Assembly: GCA_018296165.2 (NCBI GenBank)
Contig: JACKQL020000049.1
Location: 1-64,000 of the forward strand
Reading direction: 5' to 3'
Length of the DNA stretch: 64,000 nucleotides
From: Termitomyces sp. T153
Taxonomy: Eukaryota; Basidiomycota; Agaricomycetes; Agaricales; Lyophyllaceae
Shown here piece by piece: positions 12,274 through 22,720 of this stretch (position 1 is the stretch's first letter; every line of letters starts with the position of its first letter). The notes beneath the pieces are model-generated. The model ran no database searches. It was not told the origin of the DNA and saw only the letters and a list, made by a program, of their open reading frames with translations. Both the position numbers and the translations under genes were made by a program.

Positions 12274-13457
12274 TGTCACGACCCATCCCCTGGACCCCCG
12301 CACATCGTCCAGCAACCCCCCAATTCCCCAATAACCCCCAACGCTCTGCCGAACTGCCGCCCATGCCCCGCGCCTATTTTGGTTAGCCCCAATGCAACCC
12401 CAGCTAACTCTGACGCCTCCCCGGCTAACTCTGACGCCTCCCCGGCTAACTCCGACGGCCCCCTGGCCAACTTTGATGCCTTCTCTGCAGCCACTGACAC
12501 TTACCCTGGATCTCCCAAACCCCGAGAACCATCCCTGCTGTTCCCGATCTTTGCCACCCATCATCAACTCAACACCCTGGTTCCTCCGACCCATTCCGGA
12601 GTATCACGACAACCTCGGGGCGACCCATGTTCCCCAATGATCCCATCAAAGTATCAGCGCGGCCCAATCCTCAATCGCAACTGACACCCACCCACTCCGT
12701 CAAGCTCTGCCAAGCCCCGCAGCCACAGCCAATGTACCCCGAAGTTCTCCGGTAGTCAGTATATAAGCCGTCGAGTAGCTCTTCATACTCTAGTCTTGAT
12801 ATTGCTTAACGTTACCTATGGTCTGATTGTTTCCTTCTTGTGTTTCGTGTTTCGTGTCTTGTTCTCCTTACTCTCAGTCTCCCGGTCTTATCTCAGTCTT
12901 CCGGTCTTGTCTCGTCTCCATTTTGTTATCGTTCTTGTTATCGTTTTGTATCTCCACTCGAATCTACTTTTGTTCCATATCGACTCCATTTCATTTTGTC
13001 TGACGCTGTCTCGGTGACTCCATCTGGCCATTGTGCCCAAGTCCTCATCAACCTAAACGACCTCACGAACTCCGCGATTATGATCACAAACCCCGACACT
13101 CTTTCACCAGGTCTGAACCTCGCTCTTTGCCTGGTCCCGGACTCTATCAACTCCAATTGATCTCCCATCAAACCCTGGCTCTGCTCCCATTGATCACACA
13201 GCCGCCTACTCCTTTGCTTCCACAAATCTCCCATACGGTCTTCTGCCTGAACCCCGCCAAGACCATCCCGTTTCCTCGCAATCTGACTTTTCTGGACCTC
13301 CCTGGATCTGTCCGGATCACATCCCACTGACTATCCGCACAAGTCATCAGTGCCCAGAATGTTTTTGAGTGTTTGGTTACCAGTGCAAGGGGATCATGCC
13401 CGCCTAGTAAGGACTCGCCCAGTGCAGCTGAGCCCTCGAGGTCAGTGGAACCTGACA
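12274..13457 (+). repeat. Solo LTR inside F gag, TSD GGCCC
   Basis: 1184 bp, TGTCACGACC...GGAACCTGACA, flanked by perfect 5-bp GGCCC duplications (12269-12273 and 13458-13462). It has TATA (AGTATATAAG near 12760) and AGTCTTGATATT start. No interior remains, so it is a recombined solo LTR. CpG-rich and therefore probably recent. Confidence 0.93.
12403..12486 (+). repeat. 21-bp tandem repeats in U3 of solo LTR
   Basis: Four consecutive 21-bp units, the first two identical (GCTAACTCTGACGCCTCCCCG), the others diverged. Similar but fewer units lie at the same U3 position in all sibling LTRs. The minus-strand translation gives a false heptad-like SELAGEA repeat. Confidence 0.88.
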
Positions 13458-14669
13458 GGCCCCAGGACCCGCCCTGAGTAGCGTGGGTCAAAACCCCGGC
13501 GGAGGACCACCCAATGGCGGACCCCCTGGAGGATGGGGCCTGGCGATGGACAACTTTCCCCCCCAGTGCGGAAATGGAAATCACTACTACTACTACTACA
13601 ATGCCGGACCCCCACCTTGAACTCAAAATTCACAGGACAATACCTGCGACGCACTGGCCTGAGAGGGTAAACTCGACATCCAGAAGCCCAAACCCTTCAC
13701 TGGCCGCAACCCTCGGAAGTGGCGAATCTTCCTGACTCAGTGTTTAACTATGTTCCAAGCTAAGCCCATTACCTTTCAGCTTGAGAGCTCACGAGTAGCC
13801 TTTGCCACATCATACTTACAGGGCATTGCCTTCGACCACTACACCGCACTACTCCGGTTCAACCCAAACAATCCCATACTCTCCAATTGGCTCACTTTCA
13901 CCCAAGAGTTCTCGAGTAAGTTTGGCATCTTTGACACTGTAGCGGAGGTGGAGGAAAATCTCTTCAACCTCTGAATGCACGACAACAAACGCTTCACGAC
14001 CTTTATCGTACGATTTGAATGAGAGGCCTACAAGACCGGCTGGAATTACAATGCCCTCCGGTTCGCCCTCCATTGTGCCCTACCCCAACAGATCAAGGAT
14101 GTCCTTCGCCTCGCACCCAAGCAAACCACCTATGATGGGTACAAGGCGCTCATTACCCAGGTCAACCAATGTTACTGGGAAGACCGCAGCGAAAACATGG
14201 TGCCCTGGACCTCTTGGAACACCTCTGGTAACACCAACTGGCAGGCTGGAGCAACCAATGGCATTCAATCCTCAATCCCCGCTAACCCCGCCAACCCCAC
14301 ACCCTGCTTCTCTCCAGGCCGAGGGGTCCCCAATACCAACCAACCCCCGGGGCAGCGCCCACCCACCCAGCTCAACGCCGCTGACCTCCATGACACCCCA
14401 GTACCCCTGGATACCAACCCCAATGACCACGACGACATCCCGGACCCCGCCGATGATCAAGAAGCCCTATGCACAAACAGAATCCAGGACAGCCCGTAGA
14501 TTGATGTGCTGGAGGAAACACAGGAGAAATGACGGAAGGAGGGTGCGTGCATCCTATGTGGTGAGCAGGGACACTTTATTCACAGTTGTCCTAAATGACA
14601 GGTGATGGGACACACCATGTGGATGATCAATGGAGAGGACTGTAACTACCAGAGACAGACCGCACTCAC

Positions 14670-14793
14670 AGCTACAGTACATCACCTTGATCCGACGGCG
14701 ATCTTGGTGACCCTCTGAATCCTCGGAAGACGATGGCTGGGATGGCGGGGATGGTGACCTAGATGCTGTGGGAGAATAAGCTGAAGAAGACAT
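14670..14793 (-). pseudogene. Antisense accessory gene, copy F (exon 1 only)
   Basis: ATG at 14793 opens MSSSAYSPT... and runs 41 codons to VMYCS, then a GTGAGT donor at 14669. This is the same exon 1 that D and G carry (43 codons ending AIYWS / AMYCS). Exons 2 and 3 are missing because the element jumps from this intron to the gag zinc-knuckle region. A TATA-like TTATTAAAAGG lies on the minus strand at about 14828-14840. Confidence 0.6.
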
Positions 14794-14992
14794 TACAACA
14801 AGCTGGGGGACTCCCGGGTGCGTCCACCCCTTTTAATAACTTAGAAAGGAGCCCCTGACGAATGGCAGCCACACCTCGACTTCCTTCCCCATGCTGCCGC
14901 CGCTCGCTGCAGTTTGATCAATATTGATCAACTTTGATTCCCACACCCTACCAATCCCCGACTCACTCCCCACGTCTTGAGGGTCTCAACGC

Positions 14993-15006
14993 TGAAGGGG
15001 GGGTAA
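14993..15006 (+). promoter_or_regulatory. Polypurine tract of F
   Basis: GAAGGGGGGGTAA directly before TGTCATGACC of the 3' LTR. Confidence 0.8.
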
Positions 15007-16008
15007 TGTCATGACCCACTCCCTAGACACTGTTCCCAACCCCTCCCAATTTCCCGTCTAACTCCCCTGAACCCCGCCCCCCCACACTTTTGCGCCCACA
15101 CTGGATAACTCCAATGCTTCTCTGGCAAACCCCGATGGCAACTCCAACACCCTCTCCGTAGCCATCAACACTCCCCCTGAAACCTTCCCCCACCGTTCCT
15201 GGCCACGTCATACGTTCCCAACCCCCTACCCTAGTTTACCTGACCCGTCCTGGAGTATCACAACGTCCTCAGGGTGGCCCGCCCCCCCCAACTGATCCCA
15301 TCAGAATACCGCTGCGGCCCGCCCTTGGATCACACCCGACACCCGTTGACTCCACACAGCTCCGTCGACTCCTGCTGCCATATCCACCGCCCTCCGGGGT
15401 ACCCAGTAGTCAGTATATAAGTCGTAGAATAACTCCTTGAACTTTAGTCTTGATATTACATTGACCGGTTTCCTATGTTTTGTCTCTCGTCTTGTCTCTG
15501 TTTCTGTTTTTAAGTTTCAAATCTATCTTTCTCCTCAGTCTCGTCTCATCCCCATCTTGTCTCAACTGTACATACTTCCTTTGCTCTTCTAAGTTCCTCT
15601 TGCTCCCTACATCAGTACAAACTCTGCGCACGCACCATGACCTGAACATTCTTACAACAACTCTGACCTTTGTTCCCTGCTCAGCCCTGGGACCCATCAA
15701 GCCCGGGTAATCCCCTATCCAACTCTGGCCCTGCCCCCATCACTTGAGAAGCCTCTGCTCACCCCACAATCTATTTGCGCACCCACGAACTAGCCCTGAC
15801 ACCCGCCCTGGGTCAACGACCAATACCTTTGGTCTTAGACTTCTCTGGACCATTCAGGACTTGCTCAGGCCGCTTTCCCTAGAACCCCCTCGCAAGCCTT
15901 CCCACCTCTGCTCCAACTCCAGATGCCTAGTTATAAGCGCAGGACATCGCATCCGCCTAGTAAGGACTCGCCAGTGTACTGAGCCCCCATCGTCAGCGGA
16001 ACCTGACA
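15007..16008 (+). repeat. 3' LTR of element F
   Basis: 1002 bp, TGTCATGACC...GGAACCTGACA, with TATA (GTATATAAG, about 15413-15421) and AGTCTTGATATT start at 15446-15457. Full length, unlike the 5' LTR. Followed by TSD GAGCC. Confidence 0.92.
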
Positions 16009-16013
16009 GAGCC

Positions 16014-16599
16014 AGTCCCAACTTGGATTGTATCAGTGTTGTACCAACTCTAGTATATATCATTTACTACTCTTTGTATTTGCATACAGAAACTAGCAGG
16101 TCCATCACCAGCAAGCCACAATACAGGGCTAAGAGGCAGAGGTAGAGTACTGACTCTACTCTAATAGTAAGTACTGGTAGTCAATGTAGTGTATCAGTGT
16201 TCATAATATGTTTGTTAATAGAATTCTCATCATGGAATTTTGTGTGGCAGGTAAATGGTGTGGTCACATTGTGAACAATTGGGTCAGAACTTTGGGTGCT
16301 GTTGTTGTTTCTAGTTCAAGGTTGGTGACTTGTGGCAAGGCCTTCTATGTGGTTTGTTCTTCTGAATCATTGTATATGTGGGTTGTGGGTCCATGCTCTG
16401 CCCTTTTGTGTTTTCCACTTCTATGTGTCTTCTCCCATTGTGTTGTTCCCCCGCATGCTCACTAGTACTCACTCCTGGTCCTCCATCCTTCCTGATCCTA
16501 CCCTCACTATTCCTTTTGCTTCTCCATCCTCTCCCACCACCTTTCCTCTTCCCTCATCATTTTCTTTGTCCCCTGCCATAGGTTCTTTGCATTGTTCTT
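16014..16599 (-). other. Probable 3' untranslated end of LINE fragment
   Basis: Lies downstream (minus strand) of the LINE ORF2 C-terminus and upstream of the F insertion. No coding frame. TGTATCAGTGTT occurs twice (about 16027 and 16189). I see no clear poly-A tail, so the true LINE end is not fixed. Confidence 0.35.
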
Positions 16600-17189
16600 G
16601 TGGTTTATTTGTCTTTGTAAAAGTGCCAGATTTTTCAAAGAATCTTGCTGTTGCTTCTATTCCTTTTTTGTGCTAAGAGTACCCCCATTTCTAGTTGTTC
16701 ATTTACTTCCTTCAGTATTCTCTAGCATACCTTGTATTTTGGACATCTCTGTATGGCCAGGTCTGATACTGCTCACCACATATGCATCATATATTCTTGT
16801 CAGGTATGAATCTGGTGTAGTACTTACCTATGAATGTGTGTTTTGTCCTGCACTGCATGAGTCTTCTGAAGACCTCTCTTGGCATGTGTATTGCATGTTC
16901 CTTTAGTTTTCATCTTAGTGGCAGACTGTTTGCAATTGTAAAAACTCCCATGCAAGGTGATTTCTTCCAATCCTTGACCCAGGATTCCAGTGCCCTGTCT
17001 GTTGTTCTCCTCTTGGCATTAGTGTACATTGCATGATTTGGTGTCCACAATTCCATTCCTTCTTTGGCTTCTTTATCTGCCTGTTCATTGCCTTTCATGT
17101 ATTTGTGTCCTGGGCACCATTCAATGCTGACTAATTGCAATCTACATGAACACTTTGGAACTCCCCAAAAACTATGGGGTGAACTGCAC
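16600..17189 (-). pseudogene. LINE (Tad/jockey-like) ORF2 C-terminus: RNase H and tail
   Basis: On the minus strand the RNase H end is clear: SIEWCPGHKYMKGNEQAD plus KEAKEG (about 17030-17140). Beyond a stop come CRTKHTFIGKYYTRF, CICGEQYQT (cysteine cluster typical after RNase H in this LINE class, about 16760-16850) and KKGIEATARFFEKSGTFTKT (about 16605-16670), the usual C-terminus. Stops and frame changes show decay. It is cut on its 5' side (17189/17190) where a truncated LTR of G begins. It may be the 3' half of the LINE seen at 45.2-48.5 kb. Confidence 0.75.
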
Positions 17190-17939
17190 TCCCATCAGAT
17201 CCCATCAGAGTATCACTACAGCCTACCATCCAATCAGAGCTGACACCTGTTGACCCTGCACAGCTCCAACAAGCCCCATCATTGTACCCTCCATCCCCAG
17301 AGGAAGCCCAGTAGTTAGTATATAAGGCATAGAGTAGCATCCATTACCTTAGTCTTGATATTACTTTACTTGGTTACCTGTGTCTTGTGTTTCTCTCTGT
17401 TATGTTTCCCAGTCTCATTTCTATTTCTATTTTTAGTCTCAAATCTATTTCCTTTCTCAGTTCTGTCTTGTCTTGACTTTGTCTCCTCTCACCTGTCTCT
17501 GTCTCCTTTGTCATTCCTAAGTTCCTTTCAACTCTGACATTATGAACTCTGTGCACATGCTAAAACCCTTCAAACATTCTTACAACAACTCCAGACCTTG
17601 CCCTATGCTCAGCCCTGGAACCCATCACTCCTGATTGATCTCACATCAAACTCTGGCTCTAATCCCACCACTTACAAAGCCTCTGCTTACTCCACAGCCC
17701 ATACACTTACCTATGGACTTGTACCTAACACCTGCCCAAGCCCAATGTTTAATATACTTGGTCTTAGACTTCTCCAGACCACCCTGGACTTGCTTGGACT
17801 GCTCCTTTTAGCTTCTCCTTGCAAGTATCTGAAGTCTGAACTATTTCTGGAGCACTAGGTTATAAACACAGGACATCATGTCTGCCTAGTAAGGACTCAC
17901 CCAGTTAAGCTGAGCCTTCATGGTTAGCAGAATCTGACA
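17190..17939 (+). repeat. 5' LTR of G, 5'-truncated
   Basis: Only the last about 750 bp remain, starting near CCCATCAGATCCCATCAG. TATA (GTATATAAG, about 17318-17326) and AGTCTTGATATT are present, ending AATCTGACA. About 22 nt just after it, including the self-priming site, are missing compared with C and F. Confidence 0.82.
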
Positions 17940-17952
17940 TTACTCTGTTCTT

Positions 17953-20230
17953 GATGTCTGCATATAACCCTATGTACAACTCCACTAGCTACTTAACCAA
18001 TGTCTATAGTTGGCCAGTCCCTAAAAATCAATATGCTCTGTTCTATCCAGGCCTGCCCACAAATCACTATGTTCCTTGTCACTGGACTCCAGATCTGAAT
18101 TAGGCCTTCTATGCCCCCTTCATCAGCCAGGAAATCCTCCTGGACTAGCACTCTCCCCCAATGTTCCCTGCTGATGGCAGTTACCTCTGCATGTACCCTG
18201 GAGGATTTCCTGGAGCACCCTCAGCACCACCCAACCCTGCCTACCTCCCACCCACCCACTACTATGCTTACCCCATCCCTGCTGTGGGCCCAACTCCAGA
18301 ACAACTAGATAACTATTCCCTCTCTTGAATGCCATTCCCCACTCAAATCCCTCCTTCCCCTAGACAGCAACAAGTTGAAGCCTACATCCAGCAGCATAAC
18401 AAAGTCCTCCATTCCCTCTGCCTCTCCTCCATGGGGTTTGCAAGACATGCTTGCACCCTTCTTGTCAGCTTAGGTTACCATGACACCCCCACAACTCCAG
18501 AGGTCTAGGCAGATCACCTCCTCAACTTCCATGAATGCTATCTGCAAGGAAACCTCCCTGAAACTACACAAGGCACCTTGAGAATTGACACTAACCTTTG
18601 GAACAAGCTCCATGCCCTAGTCAAAGAAATCTACACCAGCCCAAATTCCCATGAGTTTGAAGACCCTCTGGACTCCACCTGCTCCTTCCATGTACAATGA
18701 GAGGAACCCACTGGAGCCCAAAGCAAAGCTCTGCCCCCCATTCCCTGTCAACAAGAAGAGCTCAATGCTGCATCCAACATTCTGAGGAACCTCAACTGCA
18801 CTGGAGGACTCTTTGACCAACCTGCCATGCACACCTTAGCCCACTCCATTCATCCCTGGGCAAACTCCATCCCCAGCATCTTCCATACCTGGGACCAACC
18901 TGTCATCCCCAAGCCCTGCACTCAGAGGCCTCCTCCCTGCATTGATAATGACAACCAAACTCTTTCCTACATCAACAAGCCTAACAAGCCCAGCAAAAAA
19001 CCTGCCCCTTACAATGGCCCTCTTTGAAACAGACCTCTCCACTTTGACCTTCATGCCCCCCATGGAAATGCCCCACCAAACATTTCCCAGCCCCATCAAA
19101 ATGCCCCAGCCCCTCCATGTCAACCTATGGGCCCCAGAGCACCTTGACTCCCCTTTCTCAACAACCCTCCTCATCTCCTGCCAGCTCCACTACCCAACTC
19201 CCATGCCAACAATGATTACTTTGGACCACTAACTCTCAAAGGGCTCCCTCCCCCTCACCAGGCCCTCCTCTGGGCAATGCTGGCCAACCTGCAGGTAGTG
19301 GACCTCCCAACAGCAGACCCTCAGGCAGATGGGGCCTAGCTATGGACAACTTCCCCCCTCAATGTGACAATCAAAATAACTACTATTACTACTACAATGC
19401 TGGACCCCCACCTCAAACTCAAAATACTCAGGACAACACTTGTGACACATTGGCTTAGAAGGCAAGCTCAATATTCAGAAACTGGAATCCTTCACTGGTC
19501 ATGACCTCCAGAAATGGAGAATCTTCCTAACACAATGCCTCACAATGTTCCAAGCTAAGCCTATCACTTTCCAGCTTGAGAGCTTACAAGTGGCCTTTAC
19601 CACATCATATTTACAGGGCATTGCCTTTGACCACTACATGGTGTTGCTTCAGTTCAATCCCAACAACTCTGTGCTCTCTAATTGGCTTGCTTTCACCTAG
19701 GAGTTCTCCAGTAAGTTTGGCATATTTGACACCATAGCAGAGGCAGAGGAAAATCTATTTGACCTCCAGATGCATGACAACAAACATTTTACAACCTTTA
19801 TTGTATGGTTTGAATGAGAGGCCTATAAGACAGGATGAAATTACAATGCTCTCCAATTTGCCCTCCACCACACCCTATCTCAACACATCAAGAACATCCT
19901 TTGCCTCACACCCAAGCAAACTACATACAACAGGTACAAGGTGCTTGTTACACAGGTTGATCAATGCTACTGGGAAGATCAGAGCAAAAACACAGTACTG
20001 TGGACTACCTGGAACACCTCTGGCAACACCAACTGGCAGGCTGGAGCAACCAATGGCAATTGACTCTTGGTCCCCACCAACCCTGCCAACTCTGTACACT
20101 GCTTCTCTCAAGGCTAAGGACCTCCCAGTGCCAACTGACCACTGGGACCCTGCCCACCTGCCCAACTCAATGCTGCCAATTTCCATGAAGCTCTGGAGCC
20201 CCTGGATGCAACCTCAACAACTCCCAGAAC
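17953..20230 (+). pseudogene. Gag of element G
   Basis: ATG at 17953 (MSAYNPMYN), then the same order of blocks as C and F: CHWTPDLN, LVKEIYTSPNSHEFEDPLD, FHTWDQPVIPKPC (about 18890), KPITFQLESLQVAFTTSY and FSSKFGIFDTIAEAEENLFD (19555-19770). Numerous stops, mostly TAG/TGA from C-to-T or G-to-A. The zinc knuckle is lost at the gag/integrase deletion junction near 20230. Confidence 0.8.
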
Positions 20231-21445
20231 CTCCCCTGAGCATTTGCATACCATGCTGATTAAGAACAAAGAAGGAATCCTCCATCAAATCAGAAATGCA
20301 CTGCTGAACTTCTTCTTTGCTCAACATGACCCCTGCCACAACTCTGCTGACAAGCCAACAGCTGACAACCCCTTCACACTGTCTTCAGACCACTGCCTCC
20401 TACTCTAGAATGGAAGAATCTATGCTCCAGACAACAAGTACATCCATCTCAACATACTTTGGCAGCACCATGACCACAAAGTCTGGAGACACCCAGGAAT
20501 TTGTAAGATTCTCCAACTCATTTCCAGGACTTACTTTTGGCTAGAAATGAAGAAGGACATTACACAATATGTAAGGGTCTGCAAACCATGTCTCTGGGCC
20601 AAAGTACCTGGCCATTGTCTCTATGGCCTGGTGAAGCCACTCACTCCCCATTGGTTGCCACCCTTGGTTCTCAATATCAATGGATCACATTGTTGAGCTT
20701 CCTGACTCCAAAGAGTTTGACACCATCCTTGTCATTGTCTGCTGGCTCACCAAGCAAGCTCTATTCATCCTCTGCTGCACCACCAATGATGCTCTGGAGT
20801 CTGCTAAGCTATTCCTTGAATATGTATTTCACAAGCATAGACTTCTGGATGACATCATCTCTGACTGCAGCCCACTGTTTGTCTCCTGCTTTTGGCAATT
20901 GTTATGCAAGGCTCTTAAAATGAGGACTAGCCTACTGACTGCTTACTATCTGGAGACCAATGGACAGACTGAATGAGTAAACCAGACCTTGGAATAGTAT
21001 CTCTGCCTCTATGTTAACTATTTATAGAACAACTGGCTCATAGAGCTCCCCCTCACCAAATTTACTTACAATAACACACCTCACTCTGTCACCAAAGTTT
21101 CCTCCTTTTACACCAACAAGGGCTACAACTCCCAGCTCACCTTATCCCTCAAAGATATCCCCTCCTGCATTGCCCATAAACTTGCTGAAGACCTCTGATT
21201 CCTCCACCAGTTCCTCTGGGACAAAATCAACACTGCTAATCAAGCCTACTCTAAGCATGCTGATGCCCAATGTGACCCTACCCCCAACTAGTCCCTGGCA
21301 CTCTGGTATGGCCTGATTGATGTAATCTCAAGACTTGGAGGCCCTCTGTCAAGCTTGACCACAAGTGACTCAGCCTCTTCAAGATTCTCTGGAAGGTCTT
21401 GATACATGCATACAAGCTTGACCTAACTCTGGGACTGAAGGGCCT
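20231..21445 (+). pseudogene. Integrase of element G (N-terminal two thirds)
   Basis: Zinc-binding H-H-C-C domain: HHDHKVWRHPGICK ... YVRVCKPCLWAK (about 20465-20610). Core domain with first Asp in MDHIVELPDSKEFDTI (20680), second in IISDCSPLF (about 20855-20885) and Glu in LETNGQTE (about 20950-20975). Then the C-terminal beta-barrel region and YKLDLTLGLKG before the D insertion. Frame shifts and stops throughout. The chromodomain is on the far side of D (28.6-28.9 kb). Confidence 0.8.
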
Positions 21446-22559
21446 TATCATGACCCATTCCCTGGACCCCGTACATCACCCGACAAACCCCCGTCCCCCC
21501 AGAACCTCCCCCGATGCTTTGTCAAACTTCCCCAGCACTCCGCGCCTACTCCGGCTAACTCTGACAGCCCCCTGGCCAACTCCGACGTCTTCCCCACAGC
21601 TGCCGGCACTTCCCCTGGACTTCCTGAGCCCCTGGGACCACTCCCCCACCATGCCTGACCCCATTACATGTCATCAACTCGACACCCTGGCTCCCCCGAC
21701 TTACCCTGGGGTATCACGACAACCTCGGAACAGACTGTGTCACAATTGATCCCATCAACATATTAACATGGCCTGCCCTCTGGTTGTAACTGACACCTGT
21801 TGAGAGCTCTGCCAAGCCCCGCCACCACAGCCAACGTCCCCGGAGCTCTTCAGTAGTCAGTATATAAGACATAGAGTAGCTCCTTGTACTGGAGTCTTGA
21901 GATTACTTACCTACCTACCTGCCTTACCTGATGTGTTTCTGATTGTTCTTCTTGTGTTTTGTGTTCCGTGTCTCATTTTTCTTATTCTCAGTCTCCCAGT
22001 CTTATCTTGTCTCTATTCTGTTATCTTTTCATTATTGTTCCGTGTCTCCACCTGAATCTATTATCATTCTTGTCTTGTCTTCATCTCATTTCATTTGACT
22101 CCATCTCTTCTTGTTTGATTCTGTCTATCGTGTTCAAGTCCTCTCAACCATAATGTCCTCATGAACTCCGCAGTTACGATTACGAACCTCCAACACTCTT
22201 TACCAACTCTGGACCCTGCTACATGCTTGGCTTCGAACCCCATCTATCCCTGTTGATCCTCCATCAGAACTCTGGCTCCGCTCCTGTCATCTGCGTAGCC
22301 TCTGCCTCCTCCGCACCTGCAATACTCACACATGGACTTATGCCTGAACCCCGCCAAGCCCGTCCCCCATCCCCGCAACTCATCCTCTACTCCTCTGGAC
22401 CTCCCCAGACTTGCTCGGACCAACCTCCACCAACTATCCTCACAAGTCCCCAATGTTTGGAACACCTCCAAGTGCCCGGTTGTCAGTGCAGGGAATCACG
22501 TCTGCCTAGTAAGGACTCGCCCAGTGTAGCTGAGCCCCCATGGTCAGCGGAACCTGACA
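21446..22559 (+). repeat. 5' LTR of element D
   Basis: 1114 bp. The first base pair is TA instead of TG (TATCATGACC), one transition from the family start. TATA box GTATATAAG at about 21860-21868, start motif AGTCTTGAGATT at 21893-21904, ends GGAACCTGACA. Confidence 0.92.
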
Positions 22560-22560
22560 T

Positions 22561-22572
22561 AATCTCAAGACT
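22561..22572 (+). promoter_or_regulatory. Self-priming PBS of element D
   Basis: AATCTCAAGACT, one base after the LTR, is the exact reverse complement of AGTCTTGAGATT at 21893-21904. Compared with C and F one base differs in the PBS, and the LTR carries the matching change. Confidence 0.75.
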
Positions 22573-22591
22573 CTACCTTACTCTGTTTGTG

Positions 22592-22720
22592 ATGTCCACA
22601 CATGCCCCGCACACCATTTGCCAAACAATTCCGATGTCTATGGTCGACCCATGCCTGGAAACCCTTATGATTCATATGGCCCTGCCCAATTTGTCAAGGC
22701 ACCCTGAGTTGCGGATCTGA
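22592..22720 (+). pseudogene. Gag start remnant in D
   Basis: ATG at the same distance from the LTR as gag in C, F and G; 42 codons (MSTHAPHTICQTIPMSM...) weakly recall the gag N-terminus, then a stop and no further gag homology. Confidence 0.45.

Larger units (their letters stand above)
10981..14605 (+). pseudogene. Gag of element F, split by a solo LTR
   Basis: Starts at ATG 10981 (MSAFNHAYNPVSYPTDAYS), followed soon by a TGA, then a Pro/Tyr-rich region, the segment LVEEIHTSPNPRPFEDPLD (about 11638-11700) and, after the LTR insertion at 12274-13457, the capsid-like block KPITFQLESSRVAFATSY ... FSSKFGIFDTVAEVEENLF (13750-13970). It ends with a CCHC knuckle CILCGEQGHFIHSC at 14548-14589. The order matches C and G. 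Several in-frame stops (for example 11038, 13975) make it non-functional in this copy. No pol follows. Confidence 0.85.
10297..16008 (+). mobile_element. Non-autonomous gag-only LTR element F with TSD GAGCC
   Basis: Two LTRs (10297-10948 and 15007-16008) flank a gag region with no protease, RT or integrase. Perfect 5-bp duplications GAGCC lie at 10292-10296 and 16009-16013. The shared parts of the LTRs differ at only a few positions and CpG is frequent, so this is among the youngest insertions here. The interior is interrupted by a solo LTR (12274-13457). After the gag zinc knuckle the element jumps straight to exon 1 of the antisense gene and the polypurine tract: pol is deleted. Confidence 0.9.

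Noticed and set aside
12202..12594. Minus-strand frames with SELAGEASELAGEA heptad-like repeats
   Set aside because: They are translations of the 21-bp U3 repeats of an LTR, not a coiled-coil gene.
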